Positions 34,581 through 43,397 of a DNA stretch of 64,000 bases are shown one piece after another. The notes beneath the pieces are model-generated. The model saw only the letters and a list, made by a program, of their open reading frames with translations, had not been told where the DNA came from and made no database searches. The DNA lies in the NCBI GenBank assembly GCA_009917695.1, contig JAACJG010000003.1, forward strand, positions 124,001 through 188,000. The letters are read 5' to 3'. Made by a program: the position numbers and the translations under genes. The number at the start of each line of letters is the position of its first letter. Position 1 is the first letter of the stretch. The stretch comes from Candidatus Rifleibacterium amylolyticum. GTDB lineage: Bacteria; Muiribacteriota; Ozemobacteria; Ozemobacterales; Ozemobacteraceae.

Positions 34581-36041
34581 ATGAGCGACAATTTTTTTGG
34601 AAAACTTTTTGGCGGTAATTCAGATTCATCTGACGATGATAAAAAACCGCGTTCGCCGCAGAGCGCAGACACGCCGGCCCGGCCGACCGCTCCGCCTGCG
34701 CGTCCGGTAGCGCCGGCTCAGCCTCCGACCAGACCGGCCGGCCCGCCGGCATCTGCTCCGCCCCGGCCCGCTGAACCGACACCTGGTGCTCCAGCCCGCC
34801 CGACTGCACCACCATCCGGCGCTCCCGCCGCTCGTCCGCCGGCAGCCGGCCCGGCCTCGCCCGCACGCCCGGCTCAGCCTGCCAGGCCAACCGGTATTCC
34901 GATGTCACCAGCTGGCGGCACTGCCAATCGCCCGGCGCAGTCAAGCGCTTCTGCCGGAAGTCAGGAAGACGCGGAAGAAATAATTATCGACGATCTGCTC
35001 AGACTGATTGTCGATAAACAGGGATCTGACCTTCATCTTACAGTCGGCTCTCCGCCGATGTTGCGTTTGCAGGGAAAACTCTGGCCAACTGATCTGCCGG
35101 TGCTCACTGCCAAGGAAACGCGTCGACTCGTCTACCAGTTTCTCAACAACGACCAGCGCGAGCGTTTTGAGCGCGACCTCGAACTCGATATATCGTATGA
35201 ACTCGAGAGAGTCGCACGTTACCGCTGTAATATTTTCTTAAGCAGACTTGGTATTGGCGCTGTTTTCAGGGTTATTCCAACTGAAATCAAAACCTTGCAG
35301 GATCTGAGATTGCCACCGGTTCTTGGCGATCTGGCGCGTCGTAACAAGGGCCTGATTCTGGTTACCGGTCCCACCGGTTCAGGTAAATCGACGACTCTGG
35401 CAGCCATGGTCGATCAGGTCAACAACGAGCGCCAGGACCACATCCTGACCATTGAAGACCCGATAGAATTCGTGCATAGACACAAATCATGTATCGTCAA
35501 TCAGCGCGAAATAGGTCCGAATACCAAGTCATTCTCTAATGCCCTTAGATCTGCCCTGCGCGAAGACCCTGATATCATTCTGGTCGGTGAAATGCGCGAC
35601 TACGAAACAATTTCTCTCGCCGTCACCGCTGCCGAAACCGGTCACCTGGTATTTGCCACTTTGCATACGCCATCGGCGGCGCAGTCTGTCGATCGTATCG
35701 TTGACGTTTTCCCGGCCCACCAGCAGGATCAGATTCGAACTCAGCTTGCCGATGCACTTCAGGGAATTATAGCGCAGCAGCTTATTCCGACTGTTGATGG
35801 CATGAGTCGCGCGGTCGCTCTCGAAATATTGATCAACACGCCGGCAGTCGCCAACCTGATTCGCGATAACAAAACATTTCAGCTGCCTTCAATCATGCAG
35901 ACCAGCAAGCAGGCTGGCATGCAGACCATGGATCAATCGCTTCTCGACCTGGTCAAGCAGCGCAAGATTTCGCCACAGGAAGCCTACCGGCGCGCCTTCG
36001 ACAAGAAATCTTTCGAGCAGTACAAGCCGCGAGAATATTGA
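34581..36041 (+). CDS. pilT: Type IV pilus retraction ATPase PilT with Pro/Ala-rich N-terminal extension
   Basis: 486 residues; usual PilT is about 350. Residues 1-20 are acidic, 22-125 are a low-complexity Pro/Ala/Arg linker, and the PilT core follows (LLRLIVDKQGSDLHL). Core motifs are canonical: Walker A GPTGSGKST (263-271), Asp box EDPIEF, Walker B ILVGEMRD, His box GHLVFATLHT and the PilT-type AVANLIRDNK near 423-432. It drives pilus retraction or twitching. The linker could tether the motor or bind the adjacent degenerate PilB. Same operon as the PilB-like gene. Confidence 0.93.
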   Translation: MSDNFFGKLFGGNSDSSDDDKKPRSPQSADTPARPTAPPARPVAPAQPPTRPAGPPASAPPRPAEPTPGAPARPTAPPSGAPAARPPAAGPASPARPAQPARPTGIPMSPAGGTANRPAQSSASAGSQEDAEEIIIDDLLRLIVDKQGSDLHLTVGSPPMLRLQGKLWPTDLPVLTAKETRRLVYQFLNNDQRERFERDLELDISYELERVARYRCNIFLSRLGIGAVFRVIPTEIKTLQDLRLPPVLGDLARRNKGLILVTGPTGSGKSTTLAAMVDQVNNERQDHILTIEDPIEFVHRHKSCIVNQREIGPNTKSFSNALRSALREDPDIILVGEMRDYETISLAVTAAETGHLVFATLHTPSAAQSVDRIVDVFPAHQQDQIRTQLADALQGIIAQQLIPTVDGMSRAVALEILINTPAVANLIRDNKTFQLPSIMQTSKQAGMQTMDQSLLDLVKQRKISPQEAYRRAFDKKSFEQYKPREY

Positions 36042-36080
36042 TTTCCTGAGACTGCCCACTGAGAGGGCGTGAAATAGCTC

Positions 36081-36109
36081 TTGCATGTACAGCGGGTTTG
36101 GGGTACAAT
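36081..36109 (+). promoter_or_regulatory. Sigma-70 promoter of bipA
   Basis: TTGCAT (36081-36086), 17 nt, TACAAT (36104-36109), about 46 nt before the GTG start. Confidence 0.6.
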
Positions 36110-36154
36110 ACCTGCCTGCAGAATGAGGCTGACTTTTTTGCCGGAGTATTTCAA

Positions 36155-37981
36155 GTGAAAGCACACAGACACATCACCCCACCCGAAATGATTCGCAATG
36201 TCGCGATCATAGCACACGTCGACCATGGCAAGACGACTCTGGTCGATGCGCTTATCAAGCAATCAGGACTTTTTCGCGAGAACCAGCGCGTTGAAGAATG
36301 TTTTATGGACAGTAACGCCCTCGAACGCGAGCGCGGCATCACTATTCTCTCAAAGAATCTGTCGCTGCAGTTCATGGACTATCGCATCAATCTCGTCGAT
36401 ACGCCAGGTCACGTCGATTTTGCCGGCGAAGTTGAACGCGTGCTGCAGATGGCTAATGGCTGCCTGCTCCTGGTTGATTCATTCGAAGGCCCGATGCCAC
36501 AGACCAGATTTGTTCTTAAAAAGGCTTTGGCTGCTGGTTTGCGCCCGGTGGTGGTTATCAACAAGATAGATCGCCCGGACGCGCGCGTTTCTGAAGTCGA
36601 AGACGAAATTCTCGATCTGTTTATTGATGTCGGTGCTGATGAAGGCTCTCTTGATTACCCGATTCTCTATGCTTCTGGCCGTGGCGGCTATGCCGTGCGC
36701 AGCATGGAAGACGAAAGGGTCGATATCAGGCCTCTTCTCGAAGAAATTGTCAAGCAGGTGCCACCACCTCCCGGCGATCTTGATAAACCTGCCAAACTTC
36801 TCATTACCAGCCTCGATTATAATGACTATGTCGGCCGTATTGGCGTTGGTCGCATTCTTGACGGTGTTTTTACCGGGCGGTCAGATGTTTTTCGCATTCA
36901 CCCTGATGAAGTGCCCGAAAAGAACAAGATTCTGCGGCTTTACTCATTTCGCGGTATTCAGCGCGTAGAGGTTGAAGAAGCTGGTGCCGGCGATGTCGTA
37001 GCTATCTGCGGTATAGAAAATATTTCGATCGGCGATACGATCAGTGTCGAACTCTGTGACCCTGAACCGGTAATCGCAGTCGATCAGCCGGTCATTTCGA
37101 TGACTTTTGCCGCTAATACCAGTCCTTTTTCCGGTCGTTCCGGCAAATTTCTGACCTCGCGCCAGATTCGTACGCGACTCGACCGCGAACTCGAAACCAA
37201 CGTGGCAATGCGCGTAGAAACCGCTGGTGACGAACGTGATGCCTTTCTTGTCTCCGGTCGCGGCGAACTGCATCTTGGTATTCTGATCGAAACCATGCGC
37301 CGTGAAGGTTATGAACTTCAGGTCAGCAAGCCAGTTGCCATCTTTAAAAGAGGCGAAAACGGCGAACTGCTTGAACCGGTTGAAGAGCTGGCGGTCGATA
37401 TTCCTGACTCTTACATGGGCATCGTCATGGAAGTACTTGGTCCACGTCGCGCGCTGCTGGAGTCTTCCAAGCGTCTGCTCGATAATTATCTGCGTCTGAT
37501 TTTTTCAGTTCCGGCCCGCGGTCTGCTTGGTTTCAGGTCGATGTTTCTCAATATGACCAACGGAACAGGTATCATGAACCAGTGCTTCAGAGCTTACGAA
37601 CCCTATCGTGGCGATATTCCCGAGAGCCGTAACGGTGTTATGGTCGCAACTGACCCTGGTGTCGCTACTGGCTATGCAATCAAGAATCTATCTGAGCGCG
37701 GAACTCTGTTTTACGGCCCCGGCGAAGAAATTTACGAAGGTCTGGTCGTGGGTGAACGCCCTCTCAGCGGCGATCTCAAAGTAAACATCGTTAAAAAGCG
37801 CCATGTTACCAACCATCGAAGCGCTACATCGGAAGAGCTTGAAAAATTGCAGGCGCCAAGGCGAATGACCCTTGATCAGGCACTCGAATACGTCGCTGAA
37901 GATGAGTGGGTTGAAGTGACCCCGGATGCGATAAGATTGCGCAAGAAGGGTGAAGTTAAACTCGGCCGTAAAAGCGTTTAA
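36155..37981 (+). CDS. typA: Translational GTPase TypA/BipA
   Basis: 608 residues, normal length. G1 AHVDHGKTT (about 20-28), G2 ERERGITI, G3 DTPGHVDF, G4 NKID, then the EF-G-like domains and the BipA C-terminal domain. It acts on the 50S subunit in assembly and stress adaptation. The GTG at 36155 is used because GGAG lies 8 nt upstream and the length matches the family; an earlier ATG (36098) overlaps the -10 region. It is followed after 2 nt by a polysaccharide deacetylase gene. Confidence 0.95.
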   Translation: MKAHRHITPPEMIRNVAIIAHVDHGKTTLVDALIKQSGLFRENQRVEECFMDSNALERERGITILSKNLSLQFMDYRINLVDTPGHVDFAGEVERVLQMANGCLLLVDSFEGPMPQTRFVLKKALAAGLRPVVVINKIDRPDARVSEVEDEILDLFIDVGADEGSLDYPILYASGRGGYAVRSMEDERVDIRPLLEEIVKQVPPPPGDLDKPAKLLITSLDYNDYVGRIGVGRILDGVFTGRSDVFRIHPDEVPEKNKILRLYSFRGIQRVEVEEAGAGDVVAICGIENISIGDTISVELCDPEPVIAVDQPVISMTFAANTSPFSGRSGKFLTSRQIRTRLDRELETNVAMRVETAGDERDAFLVSGRGELHLGILIETMRREGYELQVSKPVAIFKRGENGELLEPVEELAVDIPDSYMGIVMEVLGPRRALLESSKRLLDNYLRLIFSVPARGLLGFRSMFLNMTNGTGIMNQCFRAYEPYRGDIPESRNGVMVATDPGVATGYAIKNLSERGTLFYGPGEEIYEGLVVGERPLSGDLKVNIVKKRHVTNHRSATSEELEKLQAPRRMTLDQALEYVAEDEWVEVTPDAIRLRKKGEVKLGRKSV

Positions 37982-37983
37982 AT

Positions 37984-39243
37984 ATGAATTTGGTCAGAAC
38001 AGCCAGAACAGTGATACTGCTGGCTGTTTTTTGTTATCTGGCGGTCCTGCTCTCGGCACAGACCAGTATCGAGGCGCTTGCAGCTGCGTATCCGAACAAC
38101 CCTGAAGTTCTCAATTCATACGGTATCGAGCTTGCCAACCGCGGAGATTTGATGGGCGCAATCTCGACCTGGCGTCGGGCACTTGATTACGACCGTAAAA
38201 ATGTTCATCTCTATAACAACATTGGCAGCGCACTCAAACGTCTTGGTCATGACAGGCATGCCTATGCCTGGTATACTGCGGCTCTTCAGATAAAACAGGT
38301 ATACTGGACTTATTACAATCTCGCCATTCTTTATCGCGACTGCGGTCAGACAAAGGAAGCCGGCTGGGCACTCGATCAGGCGCTTCGGCTCAACCCGCAG
38401 TTCACTCAGGCGATAGAAATGCGCGAACGTATCGGCCTGGCGCCGCAGATAGCTGCACAGTCGGCGGTCAAGACACCCGAAAGTTTTCCGGCTTCGACTA
38501 TGATAAGCCAGAATGAACAGGAAAGAGTCGTCACGGTGCCATCGTTTGTGCCTGAAATTGAAGAGCTTGCACCGACCCGCCCGCTGGCGACAGTTCAAAA
38601 GCCGGTGAAACAGAAAAAGCGGCCAGCAGCTGATATTTCGCCATTACCTGTTGACGCCGGCGGTCAGGTTTTTTTGACTTTCGACGGCGGTGCCACCGAC
38701 GCCGGCTTCGATTCTATTGTTGATTCTCTGCGGCGCTATGGCGTCAGATGCACATTTTTTCTGACCGGAAAATTTGCCGAAAAATATCCGGAAAAATGCC
38801 GCCGGCTGCTGACAGAAGGTCATGAAATAGCCAATCACAGCATGAACCACCCGAATATGAAAAGCTTTTCGAAAGATAAGATCGCCGCCGAAATCGGAGC
38901 AGCCGAACAGGCTTTTATCAAGGTGCTTGGCCGGCGTGGCGCGCCGTTTTTCAGGTTTCCATTCGGAGCTCAGAACAAAAAGGTCGAGCAGATAGTCGAA
39001 GAGTTGGGTTATCACCCGGTTTACTGGCATATCGATACTATCGACTGGCGCGAAGACCCGGTAAACACTATAATCAGCCGGGTTGACAACAAACTGCGTC
39101 GAAACGCCGTCATTCTGATGCATCTCGGCAGCAGAAACGGCGCAAAGGCACTCGACAGAATTCTCGACATAATCACCGGCCGTGGCTACACGCTCGCACG
39201 TCTCAGTGATCTTGACGCATCTCAGCTTGCCGCTCTGCCCTGA
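37984..39243 (+). CDS. Exported TPR / polysaccharide deacetylase (NodB) fusion
   Basis: 419 residues. Signal peptide (about 1-25), TPR repeats (about 30-150: VLNSYGIELANRGDLMGAI, VHLYNNIGSALKRLGH), a linker, and a NodB domain from about 225. The NodB metal motif is HSMNH (His285, His289). Motif 1 reads TFDGG (233-236), where TFDDG is usual, so a metal-ligand Asp is missing, as in the FDAG/FDGG subgroup. RFPFG and the late catalytic region (MHLGS) are present. It probably de-N-acetylates a cell-wall or extracellular glycan. Operon with bipA. Confidence 0.85.
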   Translation: MNLVRTARTVILLAVFCYLAVLLSAQTSIEALAAAYPNNPEVLNSYGIELANRGDLMGAISTWRRALDYDRKNVHLYNNIGSALKRLGHDRHAYAWYTAALQIKQVYWTYYNLAILYRDCGQTKEAGWALDQALRLNPQFTQAIEMRERIGLAPQIAAQSAVKTPESFPASTMISQNEQERVVTVPSFVPEIEELAPTRPLATVQKPVKQKKRPAADISPLPVDAGGQVFLTFDGGATDAGFDSIVDSLRRYGVRCTFFLTGKFAEKYPEKCRRLLTEGHEIANHSMNHPNMKSFSKDKIAAEIGAAEQAFIKVLGRRGAPFFRFPFGAQNKKVEQIVEELGYHPVYWHIDTIDWREDPVNTIISRVDNKLRRNAVILMHLGSRNGAKALDRILDIITGRGYTLARLSDLDASQLAALP

Positions 39244-39258
39244 ATCTTGCAGAGAGAA

Positions 39259-39290
39259 ATCCACAGATTGCGCCGATCATCGCAGATTTT
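39259..39290. repeat. CGCAGATTT-type intergenic repeat
   Basis: ATCCACAGATT and ATCGCAGATTTT, units of the family seen at 25850-25878, placed just after the deacetylase stop. Confidence 0.4.
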
Positions 39291-39357
39291 TTCAAAAGTC
39301 ATTATATATTCATGAACAGTGATTTGTATGGATCTTTCTACCGATAAGCTGGTGACT

Positions 39358-39385
39358 GTCATCCTGCGCGCAGTTGCAGGATCCA
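39358..39385. repeat. GTCATCCTGC-type dispersed hairpin repeat
   Basis: ATCCTGC and GCAGGAT (7-bp stem around GCGCAGTT) inside a GTCATCCTGCGCGCAG...GGATCCAGG context. I recall nearly identical intergenic elements from many unrelated bacterial genomes. Confidence 0.5.
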
Positions 39386-39427
39386 GGCCCGCTTTTCCCG
39401 GAAATTACTGCAAAAGCCTGGCAGGGG

Positions 39428-39455
39428 TTGCGCAGTCGATCTATTTATGTACAAT
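39428..39455 (+). promoter_or_regulatory. Candidate promoter of the 39489 gene
   Basis: TTGCGC (39428-39433), 16 nt, TACAAT (39450-39455). Just downstream TGTAT and ATACA form a small inverted repeat around the start region. Confidence 0.4.
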
Positions 39456-39488
39456 GTATAAATAATACATGTTATGTGAGGTTGAACT

Positions 39489-40217
39489 ATGCCTGTCAAA
39501 AGACTGATTCTGATGATAGCACTGCTGGTGCTGGTCTCTGGTATGAATAATATGGTGAAAGCTTCAGAAGAAGCTGTTTATGGTCGTATTCAGTTCGAAG
39601 TTGAGCATTCTGGCGACCCTGAAGTCCGTCAGGCTGCTGAAGTTCTTATAAAAAAGGGCATCCTCAAGCCGAACCGGCGTTCAGCTCGACCAGGTGCAGG
39701 TGAAACCAACGGTGCCGGTTCAGACTGCTTCGTGTCTTTCAATCAGCGTTTTTTGAGCAATATTCTTGAACAGGATCAGGTAAGCAAACAGCTGCCGTCT
39801 GATCTGCGCGAACTAAATGTTGTGCTGGCTGAATCCTGTATCAACATCAGTGGTCGTCTCGATGGTCCGGCGTTTGTTAACCCTAAGTTCGCCGCCCGCC
39901 TTGATCTTGGCTATTTCGGCCCAAACTGTTTCAAAGTCAGGGTCAGTGAAATCAAGCTGGCCGGTTTCGGCGCTTCTCTGTTTACACGCCTGATCAGCGG
40001 CTATATCGAAGATGCGGTCAAACGGGCTTTTCCGAAGAACTGTGCAACAAAAGTTCAGACCCGCTCGGGTGGCATTATCGATATAGACGTTAAAGTTGAT
40101 CCTGAAGGCTTTGTTCCAGGTATCAGTAAAATTGGCTTCTTATCTGATGCAGGTATTCGCGAAAACAAGATATTTTTCTGCTTTTCGATTCCTCAGCAAA
40201 AGAGGGGGCGTCGCTAG
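39489..40217 (+). CDS. Secreted hypothetical protein, possible lipid-binding fold
   Basis: 242 residues, signal peptide cut near VKAS. The rest alternates beta strands and amphipathic segments: LNVVLAESCINISGRLDG, RLDLGYFGPNCFKVRVSEIK, GYIEDAVKRAFPKN. The pattern (a strand-turn-strand array with a helix that could line a groove) recalls DUF2993/LmeA-like lipid-binding proteins, but this is a weak guess. GAGG before the ATG; own promoter and terminator. Confidence 0.55.
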   Translation: MPVKRLILMIALLVLVSGMNNMVKASEEAVYGRIQFEVEHSGDPEVRQAAEVLIKKGILKPNRRSARPGAGETNGAGSDCFVSFNQRFLSNILEQDQVSKQLPSDLRELNVVLAESCINISGRLDGPAFVNPKFAARLDLGYFGPNCFKVRVSEIKLAGFGASLFTRLISGYIEDAVKRAFPKNCATKVQTRSGGIIDIDVKVDPEGFVPGISKIGFLSDAGIRENKIFFCFSIPQQKRGRR

Positions 40218-40245
40218 GAGCTTCGCCCTTTAAAACCTTTTAAAC

Positions 40246-40276
40246 AGCCGCCTTGCCCAGGCGGTTATATTTTTTT
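40246..40276 (+). terminator. Rho-independent terminator
   Basis: AGCCGCC, loop TTGCCCA, GGCGGTT (7 bp with one G-U), then TATATTTTTTT. It ends the secreted-protein transcript before the sigma-factor operon. Confidence 0.75.
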
Positions 40277-40339
40277 AGAAAAATTTTCAACTGTTTAAAT
40301 AAAAATCGGGGTATTTTGGCTCTTATTTATTGAAAGCCA

Positions 40340-40858
40340 ATGAAAAGCGAAAATACCAACGAAAATCTGATGAATGAATATGCAAAAGACCCGAAACACG
40401 GGTTTGAGCAGATCTATCGCACCTTTGCCGATCGTCTGGTGCAATATGCCGTTCATTCGTTCAGATTTGGCGCCGAAGAAGCCGAAGATGCCGTGCATGA
40501 GGCGCTGCTGCCCTGGGTGCAGAACCCGGTAAAGATGCGTGAAGTGAAGAATCTGAAGGCCTATCTCTATGCTTCATTACGAAATGCCTGTCTGAAAAGA
40601 ACTGGATCAGTCCGCAACGCTGCAATGCCTGATGATATGGCAGCAGTTGAAGGCCCGGATCCTCATCTTCAGGCAGATGTGGCGAGCGCACTGACTCGTC
40701 TGCCTGAAGACCAGTGCGAAACAGTTTATCTGAAGATCTGGGGCGATCTGACTTTCGCCGAAATAGCAGAACTTCAGAATGTGAGCCTGCAGACTGTGGC
40801 ATCGCGTTATCGTTACGCTCTGGCCAAACTTAAGGAGATTCTGCAATGGAATCCATGA
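40340..40858 (+). CDS. ECF-type RNA polymerase sigma factor
   Basis: 172 residues: region 2 (FEQIYRTFADRLVQYAV ... EEAEDAVHEALL) and region 4 with a helix-turn-helix (LPEDQCETVYLKIWGDL TFAEIAELQNVSLQTVASRYRYAL, split here). No region 3 and no extension. The stop region overlaps the next gene by 13 nt. That gene encodes a one-helix membrane protein that would suit an anti-sigma factor. Target promoters cannot be read. Confidence 0.88.
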   Translation: MKSENTNENLMNEYAKDPKHGFEQIYRTFADRLVQYAVHSFRFGAEEAEDAVHEALLPWVQNPVKMREVKNLKAYLYASLRNACLKRTGSVRNAAMPDDMAAVEGPDPHLQADVASALTRLPEDQCETVYLKIWGDLTFAEIAELQNVSLQTVASRYRYALAKLKEILQWNP

Positions 40859-41271
40859 ACAATAAAGATCCGTTCGAAACTTTTCTTGAAAAGCAGAGTT
40901 TCAGCGAAAAGGCTTCGGAGTCATTACGCAGCAGGCTCGAAAGCAGTGCAAGCTGGAACCGCCCGTGGTGGAAAAAACCGACAACTGTTGCGTTACTTAT
41001 CGCCTGCCTGGTTATTGTCACCTCATATCTGCTGTTGCTTGTTGCCAGATCTCAGATTAAACCAGCAGTTGTTCCTGTCGCTGAACAGATGCCGGTTTTC
41101 GAAGAACCGCTGACAGCACCACCACAGGTAATTGCTCAGAATGGCAAAGAATCACTGTTGTCGCCGTTCCAGCGCCGCCTGGCCGAAAACGAGCCAGAAT
41201 TCAATTTGTCTTTCATTGACCGGCCGGTCAACTATCTTGAAGCACGCCGTGAATATTCTGACCTCATTTGA
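40846..41271 (+). CDS. Single-pass membrane protein, putative anti-sigma factor
   Basis: 141 residues: a charged cytoplasmic N-terminus of about 45 residues (KDPFETFLEKQSFSEKASESL), one membrane helix (about 46-68) and a periplasmic tail ending in FQRRLAENEPEFNLSF. No zinc motif HxxxCxxC of classical anti-sigma domains is present, so the role is inferred from gene order: it overlaps the sigma gene by 13 nt. Confidence 0.6.
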   Translation: MESMNNKDPFETFLEKQSFSEKASESLRSRLESSASWNRPWWKKPTTVALLIACLVIVTSYLLLLVARSQIKPAVVPVAEQMPVFEEPLTAPPQVIAQNGKESLLSPFQRRLAENEPEFNLSFIDRPVNYLEARREYSDLI

Positions 41272-41291
41272 TTATCAACAAGGAGATTGTT

Positions 41292-42596
41292 ATGGGAAAA
41301 ATTATCGTTAGCCTTCTCATGGTGCTGATGTTCGCTTCTCTTGGCGCGACTCAACCGGCAAAGTTCGTTGATGACAATGCAGCGCTGCGCTATCTCATGG
41401 CTATGGGCTACATGCCGCAGATTTCATCGAAAACTGCCGACAAGCTGGCGGAAATTCGCGATCTGGACTCTTTCAAAAAGCTCACCAAGGACAATTTGAA
41501 GGAATTGAATTCAGCCTCAGGCTTTCTGCACACCGTAACACGCCTGCTCGATCTTGCCGCTGACTGTTCGAAATGCACCTTTATCGTCGATAAGAAACTG
41601 GATTTCGATACTATCGTGCCGCCATACCGTTCGGTAAGAATGTTTGCCAGATACATCAATGCCCAGGGTTGGCAGAATGCCGAAAATGGAGCATACGCTG
41701 AAGCAGCCAGAAAGTTCTGCCATGTATTCAGACTGGGGCTGAATGTCAGTCGTGACGGATTCGCAATAAATGGTTCGTTCGGGATTGCAATTCAGAAAAT
41801 GGCAGTCGAATCGATCAACAATCTGCTTGCTCTGAACAGCGAGGAAAAGGTGAAAAAGATTCTGGCAGATTGTTTTACGAATTTGCCAAAGCCGCTTGTT
41901 GACAGCAGGGTACACATAGACTACGAAAGGCTCTTTATCGTCAACTCTCTGATACGCGCAGAAAAAGAGCCCGCAATGTTCGGTCATATGGAACTTTTCA
42001 AAGATGAGTCTCAGAAGACTGAGCCGAAAATAGTTGCGCCGGATAAAGCCTGCGCAGCCAATCAGCGTGTGCTGATGGGCGCACTCGAAATGTATTTTAT
42101 GGACAACGAATTTGCACCGCTGGCATCAGACTCAGAAACAGTGATAAAAACGCTTGTCGATCAACAATACCTGAAAGCTGCCCCTGTGTGCCCAAACAAG
42201 GGCAAATACATTTTCACTCTGGTAGAAGGCGAAGAGTACTACGATGTTTCTTGTAGTTGTGGAGTTGATCCTGACCAGCAGCCTGCTGCGACGGATGAAA
42301 CCAAAGAGAAAGAGCCGGAATTTTCTCCTGAAGTGATGAAAAAGATAGATGAGTACATCAAGTCTGAAGCCTATGTCGGAGATAAAAAAGAAATCAACGT
42401 AATATTCGATGAAATGCTCAAAATCGACCCTTATACTGCTGCAGGTGACGAAGCTGCCGGCAAACTGGCTGAACGAATCGAAAATAATAAAAGTGCACTT
42501 GTTCAGTATCTGATGATGAATCCCCAGAGTTTTTACAAAACTCTGCGTGAAAATCAGCAGCGGGTTGATGATCTTGTTGCCCGACTGACAAAGTGA
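41292..42596 (+). CDS. Secreted protein with pilin/type II secretion G-like C-terminal segment
   Basis: 434 residues, signal peptide (ends SLGATQP). A helical N-terminal half (about 25-240) is followed by CAANQRVLMGALEMYFMDN ... LVDQQYLKAAPVCPNKGKYIF, a segment very like the conserved C-terminal part of GspG/type IV pilins although the N-terminal pilin helix is absent. The tail is acidic and helical. AAGGAGA precedes the ATG at 41292. Third gene of the sigma operon and probably its effector or a surface-sensed partner; function unknown. Confidence 0.6.
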   Translation: MGKIIVSLLMVLMFASLGATQPAKFVDDNAALRYLMAMGYMPQISSKTADKLAEIRDLDSFKKLTKDNLKELNSASGFLHTVTRLLDLAADCSKCTFIVDKKLDFDTIVPPYRSVRMFARYINAQGWQNAENGAYAEAARKFCHVFRLGLNVSRDGFAINGSFGIAIQKMAVESINNLLALNSEEKVKKILADCFTNLPKPLVDSRVHIDYERLFIVNSLIRAEKEPAMFGHMELFKDESQKTEPKIVAPDKACAANQRVLMGALEMYFMDNEFAPLASDSETVIKTLVDQQYLKAAPVCPNKGKYIFTLVEGEEYYDVSCSCGVDPDQQPAATDETKEKEPEFSPEVMKKIDEYIKSEAYVGDKKEINVIFDEMLKIDPYTAAGDEAAGKLAERIENNKSALVQYLMMNPQSFYKTLRENQQRVDDLVARLTK

Positions 42597-42605
42597 TCTG
42601 ATAAC

Positions 42606-42650
42606 AACCCGGGGTGACCTCTGCATTCGCGGTCACCCCGGGTTTGTTTT
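42606..42650. terminator. Rho-independent terminator
   Basis: AACCCGGGGTGACC and GGTCACCCCGGGTT form a perfect 14-bp stem with an 11-nt loop, followed by TGTTTT. It ends the sigma operon and may also serve the facing LOG gene. Confidence 0.85.
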
Positions 42651-42659
42651 ATTCAGGTA

Positions 42660-43241
42660 TTAAGAAAGAGTGCGGGCAAGTGCCAGATTTCTGATGCTTT
42701 TCAGCAGTTCATCGGGACTGGCGCAGGACTTGAACAGATCGAGATGCTCAGCCTTGATGGTCTTCTGCTCGATTCCGTGTTTGAACAAAGCCAGCAGCGG
42801 GGTGAAATAACCGTCGGTATCGAGCAGAAACATCGGTTTGTCGTGGCGTTTGAGCTGCTTGAGAGTCAGCAGGTCGAAAAATTCGTCGTAAGTGCCGATT
42901 CCACCGGGCAGCGCAACTATATAGTCTGATTTTTCGAGCATGGCCTGCTTGCGTGGGCGCAGATCTTCGACTGTGTGCAGTTCATCGAGGTCGGGATGAT
43001 TTATGCCGCGCTCGATCATGTAACTGGGAATAACGCCGATCAGCCTGCCGCCCGCCTGTTTGTGGGCGTCGGCAACTATTTTCATCAGCCCGCAGGTGGT
43101 GCCGCCATAAAGCAGAGCAAAGCCGTTTTCGGCGAGCAACCGCCCGAATTCTGCGCCGGCAGCTTTGATCGAGTCGCTGACCTCGGTGCTCGAAGAACAG
43201 AAAACACAGACAACCGGTTTATTATTATCAGATTTATTCAT
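42660..43241 (-). CDS. LOG-family nucleotide 5'-monophosphate phosphoribohydrolase
   Basis: 193 residues, TIGR00730 / lysine-decarboxylase-like Rossmann fold. Motifs: FCSSS at the start, GGTTCGLM, RKQAM and PGGIGTYDEFFD (about 108-119), the signature of LOG nucleosidases that split base from nucleoside monophosphates. True lysine decarboxylase activity is not expected. The -10 box TATAAT lies 8 nt before the ATG and there is no ribosome site, suggesting a leaderless mRNA. Confidence 0.88.
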   Translation of the reverse strand: MNKSDNNKPVVCVFCSSSTEVSDSIKAAGAEFGRLLAENGFALLYGGTTCGLMKIVADAHKQAGGRLIGVIPSYMIERGINHPDLDELHTVEDLRPRKQAMLEKSDYIVALPGGIGTYDEFFDLLTLKQLKRHDKPMFLLDTDGYFTPLLALFKHGIEQKTIKAEHLDLFKSCASPDELLKSIRNLALARTLS

Positions 43242-43249
43242 AATGCCCG

Positions 43250-43279
43250 ATTATAGCACTTTTACAGTAATTGTGTCCT
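43250..43279 (-). promoter_or_regulatory. Promoter of the LOG gene, leaderless type
   Basis: The minus strand reads AGGACA (43279-43274), 18 nt, perfect TATAAT (43255-43250), then CGGGCATT and the ATG. A start site 6-8 nt after the -10 box would coincide with the start codon. Confidence 0.55.
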
Positions 43280-43335
43280 AAAACCGTGCTTAGCATAGCG
43301 GCAATCGGTATAAGCAAAATCACTCAGATTGAACA

Positions 43336-43385
43336 CTTAAGCTCTTATGTGCCAGAGGAATAGTCGTCTGGCACATTTGAATGTA
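43336..43385. repeat. CTCTTATGTG hairpin element (copy A)
   Basis: TGTGCCAGA and TCTGGCACA (43348-43356, 43367-43375) form a perfect 9-bp stem with a 10-nt loop. The left part CTTAAGCTCTTATGTG... recurs at 53364-53390 with 23 of 27 bases the same, and the right part TCTGGCACATTTGAAT recurs at 53103-53118 with 15 of 16 the same. Confidence 0.5.
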
Positions 43386-43397
43386 GGTTTAAAAACT

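Noticed and set aside
42660-43241. Lysine decarboxylase
   Set aside because: The PGGIGTYDE motif marks the LOG nucleosidase family; the old name is a misannotation.
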